A DNA stretch of 64,000 nucleotides, from assembly GCF_004216535.1 (NCBI RefSeq), contig NZ_SGWX01000001.1, positions 2,294,001 to 2,358,000 on the forward strand, in the 5' to 3' direction. Positions 25,478-34,261 of this stretch are shown piece by piece. Below the pieces are notes generated by a model that saw only the letters and a program-made list of their open reading frames with translations, had not been told where the DNA came from and ran no database searches. Source of the DNA: Xylanimonas ulmi (lineage in GTDB: Bacteria; Actinomycetota; Actinomycetes; Actinomycetales; Cellulomonadaceae). Made by a program: the position numbers and the translations under genes. How positions within the stretch are numbered: position 1 is the stretch's first letter; each line of letters opens with the position of its first letter.

Positions 25478-27100
25478 TCAGACGGTCACGGTGGTCTGCT
25501 CGGCCGGAGTCGAGTCCCCATCAGCCGAGTCCTCGCCGCCCGCGCCCCGGCGCGAGCGCCGTCGCAGGAGGCCCCACGCGCTCGCCGCGAGGCGGCTGAG
25601 CTCGTCCCACGTGGGACGGACGGCCAGGCGGAGCGCTCCGGCGAACGCGACGACGACGACGACCCCGATGACGGCCAACGCCGCGACGCGCGGCAGCCCC
25701 GCGACTAGCAGGCTCACCCCGTAGCCGAACCCCGCGGCGACCGCTATGGGCGCCAGCGTCCGCAGCAGCGGGGTCGCGACGGCGAACCACGGCGCGTGCA
25801 GCAGACGCCCGACCAGGATCCAGCGGGCGACCGCGCCCGTCGTCGCCGCGGCGAGGGCGCCCAGCGCATAGGCGATCAGCCCGTGGGGGGCGAGGGCCAT
25901 GGCCGCCAGGACCGTGATGATCTGAAGGCCGGTGAAGTAGGCGAACCACGTGCCCGGCCGCCCGACGCTGATGAACAGCGCAGAGTCGATCCCGGTCATG
26001 GCCACGGCGAGACCCGCGACGGCGAGCACCTGGGCGGGTCCGGCGCTCGGTCCCCACTGCCCGCCGAAGAGCAGTGGAATCAGTTGCGGGGCGCCGACCG
26101 CCACGAAGACGAGCACGACGCCGACGATCGCGGTCGAGACCGACACCGCGCGCAGGTACCCGGCCAGCAGCCTGTCGGCGGCGCCCCGGATCCGCGAGAA
26201 CATCACCGTCGTCACCGGGCCCAGCGCCGTCGTCGTCATCTCCTGCGAGAGCGTGATCAGGCGCTGCGCGATGTTCACGTACCCGAGCCCCGCCGGGCCG
26301 AGGGCTCCGGCGATGACGGCGTTGACCGCCCACAGGCCGGCCGGCTCGGCGATGTGGGCTCCGATCACCTTCACGCCGAACCGGGTCATGTGCTTGAACT
26401 CCGCGAGGGAGAACGTCAGCTGCGGGCGGAACCGCGACACGACCCAGGCCAGCACGAGCTGGATGAGCTGGACGCTGAGCGCCTGCCACACCAGAGCCCA
26501 GGCGCCGAAGCCCGCCAACGCCATCGCGACCGCGATCACCTGGCCGATCAGACCGGCGACGAACGACATCATGGCGAGCGCGCGGAAGCGCAGGGTGCGG
26601 CGCAGGATCGCGACCGGCACGGCCCCGAGGATGACCAGCAGCGCCATCGGCGCGATCGCCGCGCTGACCGGCACCACGTCAGGCGAGTCGACCACGACCC
26701 CGACGAGGGGCGCTGCGGCGAGCAGCAGCAGCGTGACCACGATCCCTGCGCCGGCCGAGTACCAAAAGACCGTGGAGTAGGTCCGCTTGGTCGGCTTGTC
26801 GGCCTGCAGGATGTACGTCGACAGACCCATGTCGGCGAGCGGCTGCAGCATCGGCGGCAGGGCGGTCGCGATGGCGACGAGGCCGAAGTCCGCCGGTGTG
26901 AGCAGCCGTGCGAGCAGCGCGATCGTCGCGAAGCCCGTCAGCCGGATGGCCCACGTCTGCAGGGTCGTCCACGCCACACCGGTCGCGGCCGCCCTGGCGA
27001 GCCCCCCGGGTGGCGGTTCTGCGGCTCGCTGGGCGACGCCGCCCATGGCCGGGCCTGATTGGTCCGGCCCTGGTTCCCGCTCGCCCCTGTCCGGCTTCAT
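25478..27100 (-). CDS. Wzx-like lipid-linked oligosaccharide flippase
   Basis: A 540-residue membrane protein of the MOP (polysaccharide transporter) superfamily with about fourteen helices. The opening ARLLTPADFGLVAIATALP and the GLSTYILQADKP segment are typical for Wzx/lipopolysaccharide exporters. It would flip undecaprenyl-linked repeat units outward for Wzy. The C-terminal tail is basic then acidic and extends beyond the membrane core. It has its own promoter (box H) although it follows the GT4 gene by only 76 bp. It converges on the GT2 gene at 25400 with 77 bp of GC-rich spacer. Confidence 0.88.
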   Translation of the reverse strand: MKPDRGEREPGPDQSGPAMGGVAQRAAEPPPGGLARAAATGVAWTTLQTWAIRLTGFATIALLARLLTPADFGLVAIATALPPMLQPLADMGLSTYILQADKPTKRTYSTVFWYSAGAGIVVTLLLLAAAPLVGVVVDSPDVVPVSAAIAPMALLVILGAVPVAILRRTLRFRALAMMSFVAGLIGQVIAVAMALAGFGAWALVWQALSVQLIQLVLAWVVSRFRPQLTFSLAEFKHMTRFGVKVIGAHIAEPAGLWAVNAVIAGALGPAGLGYVNIAQRLITLSQEMTTTALGPVTTVMFSRIRGAADRLLAGYLRAVSVSTAIVGVVLVFVAVGAPQLIPLLFGGQWGPSAGPAQVLAVAGLAVAMTGIDSALFISVGRPGTWFAYFTGLQIITVLAAMALAPHGLIAYALGALAAATTGAVARWILVGRLLHAPWFAVATPLLRTLAPIAVAAGFGYGVSLLVAGLPRVAALAVIGVVVVVAFAGALRLAVRPTWDELSRLAASAWGLLRRRSRRGAGGEDSADGDSTPAEQTTVTV

Positions 27101-27132
27101 CCATCAATCCCGTTCTCGTCACCAGCGGACTC

Positions 27133-27211
27133 AGGCTACGGCGCGCCGCGGCTCGCCAGGCTGGCACGGGTCATCCTCACCCGGGTGAACCGGCCGACCA
27201 CTCGGGGCGAC
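27133..27211 (-). promoter_or_regulatory. EPS-locus activator box H and -10 (weaker)
   Basis: On the minus strand GTCGCCC (27211-27205) and TTCACCC (27189-27183) are 22 bp apart; TAGCCT (27138-27133) follows after 44 nt, one 11-bp unit more than in box A. TTCACCC here is also part of a 12-bp palindrome TCACCCGGGTGA. It faces the flippase gene and overlaps the end of the upstream GT4 gene. Confidence 0.45.
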
Positions 27212-28553
27212 GCTCGCCCCCTCGTGCCGCCGCCTGCCTGAGCAGTTCGGCGTGCCGCGAGACCATGTCGGCCTCCGCGAACGGGTGCGGCGCCCCGCTC
27301 ACCGTCGCAAGCCCAAGCCCCGCGGCGGTGAGCAGACCCCGCGCGAAGGCCTCCCGGTTCGCCTGGTGGCGTCGCACCCGCTGGCGGGCCATCGCGGCCG
27401 GGGAGGTTCCCGGCGCGGCCACCGGGACGACGACGCCCCGACCGCCCGTCGAGGCCACCAGCTCACGCGCGAACCCGACGTCCGAGATGACGACGGGCAG
27501 TCCGAGCGCCACGGCCTCCACGGCCGCGATCGGCCCGCCCTCGGCGAACGAGTCGAGCGCGAAGACGTCGCCCGCCGACAGGACGGGACTCGGGTCGCAG
27601 TCGCCCAGCAGGCTCACGCGGTCGCCCCGCGCGTGTGCCCGCCGCAGCATGTCGGCGCGCCGGTACTCGAGCCAGCTGTCGGGGGCTCCCGCGACGACGA
27701 GCCGCAGCCGCGGCTCGCGTTCGGCCGCGCGCAGAAAGGCGTCGACGAGTCCTGCGGGGTTCTTCTGGTCGCTGTATCGCTGCAGCGCGACGACGAGGAT
27801 GTCGTCCGCCCGCACGTCGACGCCCGCGGCGCTGCCCACCACACGCCGCGCCTGGTTTCGGTCCACGCGGGCCAGGCCGTTCTGCGCGACTCCGTTGACG
27901 ACGACGTGGATGGGCGTGGCGCCGAGCTGGGCCGCGAAGTACCGCTGGACGGACCCGCTCACCGCGACACAGAACGGGGCCTGAGCGGCGAGGTGGCGCA
28001 GGCTCGCCCACGTCTTGCCGTCCAGGTAGGACTCCATCGCGTGGAAGACCGGCGCCACCGGGGCTGCGCAGCCATCGACCGCCTCGATCAGCGCTCGCTC
28101 CGCCCGGTGCAGCTGGATGACGTCGGGCCGTGTGGCGGACAGATGCTCAGCCAGGCGCTCGGGGCCGACCTCGGCGACCGTCACGCCCGCGCGCTCCAAC
28201 TCCTGCGCGACTCGTCCCCCGACCGTGCAGATCACCTCGACGTCGACCCCGTGCGCTGGCAGGCCGCGGGCGAGGGCCGAGACCACCATCTCGACACCGC
28301 CGTTGTCCAGCGCTCCGGCGATCAGCGCGCACCGCAGGTCAGCGCGCGTCGTCAGGCGCGCACGGGCCGCGTGCGCCGACGTCGTCCTCTCCCCCGCGGG
28401 TCGGGGAACGACGGCGACCGCCTCCCGGGGGGCCAGCAGGGTGAGCATCTGTCGCCAGCGACCGAAGCGAAGATGGGGCGGGACTGCGTCGGTCACCGCG
28501 GTCAGCCCTCGGGCCGCGAGGTACGCGGCCCGGGCCAGGAGCCGGGGAGTCAT
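27177..28553 (-). CDS. GT4 family glycosyltransferase
   Basis: A 458-residue GT-B enzyme. DNGGVEMVVSALARGLPAHG is the acceptor-side glycine loop, and the donor side shows VALQRYSDQKNPAGLVDAF, LLGDCDPSPVLSAGDVF and SFAEGGPIAAVEAVALGLPV (EGGP...E is the GT4 EX7E-type site). The start ATG overlaps the stop of the PIG-L gene (ATGA), so it is the third gene of the operon acyltransferase - PIG-L - GT4 driven from box G. Confidence 0.85.
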   Translation of the reverse strand: MTPRLLARAAYLAARGLTAVTDAVPPHLRFGRWRQMLTLLAPREAVAVVPRPAGERTTSAHAARARLTTRADLRCALIAGALDNGGVEMVVSALARGLPAHGVDVEVICTVGGRVAQELERAGVTVAEVGPERLAEHLSATRPDVIQLHRAERALIEAVDGCAAPVAPVFHAMESYLDGKTWASLRHLAAQAPFCVAVSGSVQRYFAAQLGATPIHVVVNGVAQNGLARVDRNQARRVVGSAAGVDVRADDILVVALQRYSDQKNPAGLVDAFLRAAEREPRLRLVVAGAPDSWLEYRRADMLRRAHARGDRVSLLGDCDPSPVLSAGDVFALDSFAEGGPIAAVEAVALGLPVVISDVGFARELVASTGGRGVVVPVAAPGTSPAAMARQRVRRHQANREAFARGLLTAAGLGLATVSGAPHPFAEADMVSRHAELLRQAAARGGERRPEWSAGSPG

Positions 28554-31500
28554 CCCGCTCCGTCAGGGTCGCCGAGGAAGACCTGCATCTCCGACAGGCC
28601 CACATTCTGCGTCCCACCACTGACCGACGACACCGTCAACCGGATCGAACTCGTCGCCCGCTGCGGGAACGTCACCACCGTCGCCGCCCCCGCGTTGTCC
28701 AACGCCGGCACCGCCACCGTCGAACCATCAGAGAACGTCAACACACCACCCGTCACCTGATCCACACCATTCGGCCGGTCATACAGGTAGACCCGATCCA
28801 CCACCTGCGGCGCATCCCACGCCAACTCCAACCACGCCCCCACGCCCTGCCACCACGACGACCACTCCACCGACGAGTCCCCGGGATACCCACCCAGCAC
28901 ACCATCGACAGCCTTGACCGCCTCCTGCCCCGGCGCGACCGACGACGCCGACACCCGCGCACCCACAGCCACATTCACACCCACCCCAGGCGTCACCGGA
29001 TCCACCGACGGATCCGGGTCCGGAGTCGGATCCGGCGTCGGATCCGGCGTCGGATCCGGCGTCGGAGTCGGATCCGGGGTCGGGTCCGGAGTCGGCGTCG
29101 GAGTCGGCGTCGGGTCCGGCGTCGGGGTGGGATCCGGCGTCGGGGTCGGTTCCGGCGAGGCGTCAGGGTCGCCGAGGAAGACCTGCATCTCGGACAGGCC
29201 CACGTTCTGCGTCCCACCACTGACCGACGACACCGTCAACCGAATCGAACTCGTCGCCCGCTGCGGGAACGTCACCACCGTCGCCGCCCCCGCGTTGTCC
29301 AACGCCGGCACCGCCACCGTCGAACCGTCCGAGAACGTCAACACACCACCCGTCACCTGATCCACACCATTCGGCCGGTCAAACAGGTACACCCGATCCA
29401 CCACCTGCGGCGCGTCCCACGCCAACTCCAACCACGCCCCCACGCCCTGCCACCACGACGACCACTCCACCGACGAGTCCCCGGGATACCCACCCAGCAC
29501 ACCATCGACAGCCTTGACCGCCTCCTGCCCCGGCGCGACCGACGACGCCGACACCCGCGCACCCAAAGCCACATTCACACCCACCCCAGGCGTCACCGGA
29601 TCCACCGACGGATCCGGGTCCGGAGTCGGATCCGGCGTCGGATCCGGCGTCGGATCCGGCGTCGGAGTCGGATCCGGGGTCGGGTCCGGGGTCGGCGTCG
29701 GAGTCGGCGTCGGAGTCGGCGTCGGGTCCGGCGTCGGGGTGGGATCCGGCGTCGGGGTCGGTTCCGGCGAGGCGTCAGGGTCGCCGAGGAAGACCTGCAT
29801 CTCGGACAGGCCCACGTTCTGCGTCCCACCACTGACCGACGACACCGTCAACCGAATCGAACTCGTCGCCCGCTGCGGGAACGTCACCACCGTCGCCGCC
29901 CCCGCGTTGTCCAACGCCGGCACCGCCACCGTCGAACCGTCCGAGAACGTCAACACACCACCCGTCACCTGATCCACACCATTCGGCCGGTCAAACAGGT
30001 ACACCCGATCCACCACCTGCGGCGCATCCCACGCCAACTCCAACCACGCCCCCACGCCCTGCCACCACGACGACCACTCCACCGACGAGTCCCCGGGATA
30101 CCCACCCAGCACACCATCGACAGCCTTGACCGCCTCCTGCCCCGGCGCGACCGACGACGCCGACACCCGCGCACCCAAAGCCACATTCACACCCACCCCA
30201 GGCGTCACCGGATCCACCGACGGATCCGGGTCCGGAGTCGGGGTCGGATCCGGCGTCGGGTCCGGAGTCGGATCCGGGGTCGGCGTCGGATCCGGGGTCG
30301 GCGTCGGAGTCGGCGTCGGCGTCGGAGTCGGCGTCGGGTCCGAACCGCCGCTGGGGTCGCCGTCGTAGACCTCGATCTCCGACAGGCCGACGGCTGAGGT
30401 CCAGGAGGAGACGCCGGTGACGGCGAACCGGATCGAGGTCGTCTCCCGCCGCGGGAACGTCACCACCGTGGCCGCCCCCGCGTTGTCCAGCTCAGGCACC
30501 GGCACCGTCGAACCGTCCGAGAACGTCAACACACCACTGGTCACCTGATCGAGGCCGTTGGGCCGGTCATACAGGTAGACCCGGTCGACCGCCTGCGGCG
30601 CGTCCCACGCCAACTCCAGCCACGCCTCGGCGCCCTGCCACCACGAGGACCACTCGGCCGATGAGTTCCCGGGATACCCGTCCCGCACACCGTCGACAGC
30701 CTTGACGGCCTCCTGGTCTGTCAGCTCCGACGAGGCCATCACGGCGGCGGCGCGCGCGAGGTTCGGCCCTGAGTACGGCGCCGGCCCCGGGACAGGGGTC
30801 AGCGACCGGGCGAGGGGCGCGGTGTACTGCCGCTCGTTCCACTTGGCGAGGGGGCTGTCGGGCTCGGGGCAGGCCGCCGCGCCGCACAGCGCCGGGTCGT
30901 GGCGCGCGTAGGCGAGCAAGGCGGCGGTCTTGTGGGTGAGCAGGTCGCCGGAGACGTTCGGGGACTCGCTGGCGGCGCCATATCCGCGGTAGGCGGTCAC
31001 CTGCCCCTCGAAGCCGGTCAGCGCCTCGAGCGCGAACCAGCCGGCCGCGCGGTGGTCAGAGTGGTCGCCGCCGACGCCGCGCACGTCCTGGACCCGCGCG
31101 GTCTGGGGCGCGGTGTCGGCCGCGATGGCCGCGAGCGTCGCGACCAGGCCCGCACGCGTGTAGGGCTGGCCGCCGTCGAGCGGCTGAAGCGAGCCCACGC
31201 GACCGTCCCACAACTGCGCCATGGACACGCCGCCGGTGTTGGGGAACCCCGCGCCGGTCTGATCCCCGTCGGGGAGCCGCAGGTAGGCGATGCGCACGCG
31301 CCCGTCACCGGGGCTGGTCGCGACGCGCACGTCGTGACCAGCGAATGACGTCGTGGTGATCGGCCAGGCGGCGTCGTCCGGAATCCCGAGCATGGTCGCG
31401 TACGCCGCCTCGGGGCCGCGCTCTCGCTCCTGCCAGTACGCGGTGCCCGAGCCCGCGTCACCCGCGGTCAGGAAGACCGTCGTCAGGCAGGCGCCCGCTT

Positions 31501-31720
31501 CGACGTCCCGCAGCAGGTCGGGGTTCATGAACAGCAGATCGTCGTCCTGGTGCGCCGCGATCGTCAGCGTCCGAAGCGCGCACCCGTCCGCGGGCGCGGC
31601 GGACGCGCCCGCCGCACTCCCCAGGGCCGCGGCGCCCGCGAGCGTAAGGGCGGCCAGGGACGCCGCGAGGGAGCGAGGACGTGACCACCGCCGGGGGCGG
31701 TCGAGAGACGGGGTGTTCAC
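28550..31720 (-). CDS. Secreted PIG-L deacetylase with four discoidin-like modules
   Basis: A 1056-residue exported protein. A signal peptide (about 1-39) is followed by a PIG-L/LmbE zinc deacetylase domain with AAHQDDDLLFMN near 55-66 and GDHSDHR near 218-224, the metal-binding sets. Four discoidin (F5/8 type C)-like modules of about 140 residues follow (EAVKAVDG, WSSWWQG, LDNAGAATVVTFP), separated by Thr-Pro/Asp-Pro linkers. The three C-terminal modules are almost identical. It probably removes N-acetyl groups from amino sugars of the EPS or cell wall while the modules hold the polymer. The GTG at 31720 is used because GGAG lies 5 nt before and the signal peptide starts there; the frame is open further upstream. 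Confidence 0.85.
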   Translation of the reverse strand: MNTPSLDRPRRWSRPRSLAASLAALTLAGAAALGSAAGASAAPADGCALRTLTIAAHQDDDLLFMNPDLLRDVEAGACLTTVFLTAGDAGSGTAYWQERERGPEAAYATMLGIPDDAAWPITTTSFAGHDVRVATSPGDGRVRIAYLRLPDGDQTGAGFPNTGGVSMAQLWDGRVGSLQPLDGGQPYTRAGLVATLAAIAADTAPQTARVQDVRGVGGDHSDHRAAGWFALEALTGFEGQVTAYRGYGAASESPNVSGDLLTHKTAALLAYARHDPALCGAAACPEPDSPLAKWNERQYTAPLARSLTPVPGPAPYSGPNLARAAAVMASSELTDQEAVKAVDGVRDGYPGNSSAEWSSWWQGAEAWLELAWDAPQAVDRVYLYDRPNGLDQVTSGVLTFSDGSTVPVPELDNAGAATVVTFPRRETTSIRFAVTGVSSWTSAVGLSEIEVYDGDPSGGSDPTPTPTPTPTPTPTPDPTPTPDPTPDPTPDPTPTPDPDPSVDPVTPGVGVNVALGARVSASSVAPGQEAVKAVDGVLGGYPGDSSVEWSSWWQGVGAWLELAWDAPQVVDRVYLFDRPNGVDQVTGGVLTFSDGSTVAVPALDNAGAATVVTFPQRATSSIRLTVSSVSGGTQNVGLSEMQVFLGDPDASPEPTPTPDPTPTPDPTPTPTPTPTPTPDPTPDPTPTPDPTPDPTPDPTPDPDPSVDPVTPGVGVNVALGARVSASSVAPGQEAVKAVDGVLGGYPGDSSVEWSSWWQGVGAWLELAWDAPQVVDRVYLFDRPNGVDQVTGGVLTFSDGSTVAVPALDNAGAATVVTFPQRATSSIRLTVSSVSGGTQNVGLSEMQVFLGDPDASPEPTPTPDPTPTPDPTPTPTPTPDPTPDPTPTPDPTPDPTPDPTPDPDPSVDPVTPGVGVNVAVGARVSASSVAPGQEAVKAVDGVLGGYPGDSSVEWSSWWQGVGAWLELAWDAPQVVDRVYLYDRPNGVDQVTGGVLTFSDGSTVAVPALDNAGAATVVTFPQRATSSIRLTVSSVSGGTQNVGLSEMQVFLGDPDGAG
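28561..30350. repeat. Three near-identical 600-612 bp module repeats
   Basis: Copies begin at 28561, 29161 and 29773. Each holds one discoidin-like module and a Thr-Pro linker, and they differ by only scattered single bases. The 12-bp length difference lies in the linker, itself built of short GTCGGA/GTCGGC-type repeats. The fourth module (about 30350-30790) is clearly diverged. Confidence 0.9.
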
Positions 31721-31755
31721 TGGAGCTCCGAACTTTGCTGGGGAGTCGGGCGCCG

Positions 31756-32802
31756 TCAGGTGGCGCCCACGGCCGCGAACCGCAGGGACGCGGAGTCCAT
31801 GCGTGTCTTGAGCCGAAGGAATGGCATTTCGACGTACCGGTACGAGAACGCCGGTACGACGAGACTGAGGACGAGGATGATCGGCAGGAGTGGCAGCCGT
31901 GAGGGGACGACCGCCGACACGATCGCCGCGAGCACAGGGTTCCAGAGGTAGATGCCGTAGGAGCGACGTCCGATCCAGGTCAGGGGGCGGCGAGACAGGA
32001 GCGCCGCGAGCCAACTCTCACCGTGGGATGCGACGGCGGCGATGATGACGGCGGCGGCGACGCCGACCGCCAGGTCATCGCCGACGTACGCGACGGGCAG
32101 GACAATCTCGGCCACCACGAACCCTGCCGCGAGCACTGCGTGCCACGGACGGACCTTGACATGCCCCTCGGCCACCTGGACGGCCAGCGCGCACCCGATC
32201 AGCAGACCGGCCGCGCGCGTGTCGGGCGCGTAGTAGAGCCGCTCGGTCGACCATCCGGACCACAGTCGCTCCACGATCCAGTACACCGCCGCGATCACCG
32301 CGAGTCCCGTGACGATCGAGGCCATGCGGCGTCGGAAGACCTTGGCGATGGCGAGCAGCAGCAGTGGCCAGAACAGGTAGAAGTACTCCTCGACCGAGAG
32401 CGTCCACGTCTGCGCGAACGACCCCAAGGGCTCTCCCGACGCGGCGATCGGCGAGGCGGTGTAGGTGATCGCTCCGAGGGCGCCGAGCAGCGAGTCCGCG
32501 CGGTGCGCGACCCCGGGCAGGACGGCGAGGACCGCCCCACCGATCACCACCACGACCACGAGGGCCGGGAACAGCCGCAGCGCGCGCCGAGCGAAGAACC
32601 TCTTGAAGTCGATGCGCCCGCTGCGCTCGAGCTCGCGCAACAGGATTCCGGTGATGAGGTAGCCACTCAGGACGAAGAACACCGAGACGCCGAACTTGCC
32701 CCCGGGCATCCACGTCTCACGGCTGTGATAGCCGATCACGGCGAGCACCGCCAACGCGCGCAGACCGTCCAGCGCGCCGACGTGCGTCGATCTCTGAGTC
32801 AC
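31756..32802 (-). CDS. Acyltransferase-3 family membrane protein
   Basis: A 348-residue integral membrane O-acyltransferase (OafA/YrhL type) with about ten helices. The N-terminus DGLRALAVLAVIGYHS carries the family His, and FFVLSGYLITGILL, RRALRLFPAL and TWTLSVEEYFYLFWP are characteristic. It would acylate the polysaccharide using a cytoplasmic acyl donor. The GTG at 32802 lies 7 nt after the box-G -10, so the mRNA is probably leaderless. It leads the operon with the PIG-L deacetylase (35 bp downstream). Confidence 0.9.
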   Translation of the reverse strand: MTQRSTHVGALDGLRALAVLAVIGYHSRETWMPGGKFGVSVFFVLSGYLITGILLRELERSGRIDFKRFFARRALRLFPALVVVVVIGGAVLAVLPGVAHRADSLLGALGAITYTASPIAASGEPLGSFAQTWTLSVEEYFYLFWPLLLLAIAKVFRRRMASIVTGLAVIAAVYWIVERLWSGWSTERLYYAPDTRAAGLLIGCALAVQVAEGHVKVRPWHAVLAAGFVVAEIVLPVAYVGDDLAVGVAAAVIIAAVASHGESWLAALLSRRPLTWIGRRSYGIYLWNPVLAAIVSAVVPSRLPLLPIILVLSLVVPAFSYRYVEMPFLRLKTRMDSASLRFAAVGAT

Positions 32803-32808
32803 ACCATG

Positions 32809-32875
32809 AGGCTACGATTCGCGCAATGTGACCTGAGGATCCGGAACGGGTGAACGACTTGCGTCCCGGGGTGAA
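32809..32875 (-). promoter_or_regulatory. EPS-locus activator box G and -10
   Basis: On the minus strand TTCACCC (32875-32869) and TTCACCC (32854-32848) are 21 bp apart; the -10 TAGCCT (32814-32809) follows after exactly 33 nt. The acyltransferase start codon begins 7 nt after the -10. Confidence 0.75.
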
Positions 32876-32889
32876 TTCCTGGGGGAGGC

Positions 32890-34116
32890 TCAGTCGGGCG
32901 CGCCGACGACGGTGCCCACTTCCTCGGTCAGGATGCGGGCGACGGCGCCCTCGGCCTCATGCCACGACCTTCCCGTCACGCTCCCCGCGGCGGCGATCGC
33001 CCGGTCGGCGCGATGCGCCGCGGTCACGACCTCGCTGAGCGCGTTCGCCAGCGCCCCGGGCGTCGCCTGCGCCCAGACGACGTGCGGGTTGTCCAGCACG
33101 ATCCGGGCGTACCGATCCTCGTTGACCACGGGGATGACGCCCGCCGCCAGCATCTCCTCGGGGACGAGCGAGACGTTGGTGAACGACAGGGTGAGCCCTG
33201 CGACGACACCGTTGTACAGGGTGTTGAGGTCGCTCGGCCGCACGCTGCCGTGGTTGACGACAGGGAACGGCAGGCCGGAGATGACGTCACCGTAGACGTG
33301 GATCGGGACGTCTGGGTGTCGGGCGTTGAAGAGCTCGAGGGCGCGGACCGCGTGCCGGTAGCCGCGGCGATCGCTGCCACGGCGCGCGTACCACACGACG
33401 CCGTCGCGCGGGCGGCCCGTGGGCTCCAGGCGATACGTCTGCGCGTCCAGCCCGAAGGGGACCAGATCACTGTCGACGCCGAGCTCGTCACGCAGCACCT
33501 CGTGGACCATTCGGCCCAGGGCGAGGTTGCGGAAGCCGAACCGGTAGGAGTCCTCGGCGAAGGCGTACTCGCTGCCGCGCGGGTAGAAGAACGGCTCGTA
33601 GTCCTGGATGAAGTAGAGGCGTCGACCCTCCACGGCCCGGGTGGCGATCACATGCGCCGACGCCCAGTTGGACGCGACGACGGCGTCAAAGCCAGAGATC
33701 TCCTCGGGCACCGGCTTGATCTGCGCTGGCAGCCAGGGCCAGTGGCGCCGGATGACGGCGGCGTGGCGGTCCATGTCGCCGCCGTGGAGGTCGTAGAGCA
33801 GCACCGTCACGTCACATCCTGCGCGGGCGGCCGCTGCGGCCATGCGGAACAGTGTGGTGTGCCCCCCGGAGCCCGCGCTGGGCGGCTGGACCACCCAGGC
33901 GACCTGGGGGCGAGCCCCCGCCGCGCGGCGCGGCATCGCTGTGGGCCGGATGCTCACGGAGTCAGCGAGGTCCCGCTCCAGCGCAGGGAACAGGATCGAG
34001 GCGGCGTCGACTCGGTGGAACAGGCGAACCGCCGCATACCGAATGAGGTACTGCGGCGTTCGGCCTCGGAGCCGGGCCACCCATCGTCCTGGTCCCCGTT
34101 TGGCCATGGTGCTCAC
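32890..34116 (-). CDS. WsaF-like glycosyltransferase
   Basis: A 408-residue GT-B enzyme resembling the rhamnosyltransferase WsaF. The acceptor half has WVVQPPSAGSGGHTTLFRM and VVASNWASAHV; YFIQDYEPFFYPRGSEYAFA is characteristic for WsaF relatives; the donor half has VWYARRGSDRRGYRHAVRAL, LSFTNVSLVPEEMLAAGVIP. The frame is open to 34203, but the GTG at 34116 is preferred because it lies after the -10 at 34161; an ATG at 34107 is the alternative. It is a single-gene unit in the EPS locus and the last EPS gene on this side. Confidence 0.82.
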   Translation of the reverse strand: MSTMAKRGPGRWVARLRGRTPQYLIRYAAVRLFHRVDAASILFPALERDLADSVSIRPTAMPRRAAGARPQVAWVVQPPSAGSGGHTTLFRMAAAAARAGCDVTVLLYDLHGGDMDRHAAVIRRHWPWLPAQIKPVPEEISGFDAVVASNWASAHVIATRAVEGRRLYFIQDYEPFFYPRGSEYAFAEDSYRFGFRNLALGRMVHEVLRDELGVDSDLVPFGLDAQTYRLEPTGRPRDGVVWYARRGSDRRGYRHAVRALELFNARHPDVPIHVYGDVISGLPFPVVNHGSVRPSDLNTLYNGVVAGLTLSFTNVSLVPEEMLAAGVIPVVNEDRYARIVLDNPHVVWAQATPGALANALSEVVTAAHRADRAIAAAGSVTGRSWHEAEGAVARILTEEVGTVVGAPD

Positions 34117-34155
34117 AACCCACCCGCTTCGGTCCGGCCGTCCACGAACGCGCTC

Positions 34156-34211
34156 ATCGTAGCGACTCGCGACCGGCTCACCGCCGCTGATCAGGCAGGT
34201 CACCGGGTGAT
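34156..34211 (-). promoter_or_regulatory. EPS-locus activator half-box J and -10 (weak)
   Basis: On the minus strand ATCACCC (34211-34205) stands 43 nt before TACGAT (34161-34156). A clear second repeat is not visible. The 43-nt gap matches boxes C and H. It faces the WsaF-like gene. Confidence 0.35.
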
Positions 34212-34261
34212 CTGCTCCAGTGCGTTGGCGTGCATCCCCTGGCCGAGGCGATGGGAGGACG

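Noticed and set aside
28561-30350. Possible CRISPR or transposon because of long direct repeats
   Set aside because: Repeats are 600 bp, coding and in frame, with no short spacers, no cas genes and no transposase.
34107-34203. Longer N-terminus for the WsaF-like gene from 34203
   Set aside because: It would lie upstream of the -10 box at 34161 and lacks a ribosome site; the extra residues show no similarity to the family.
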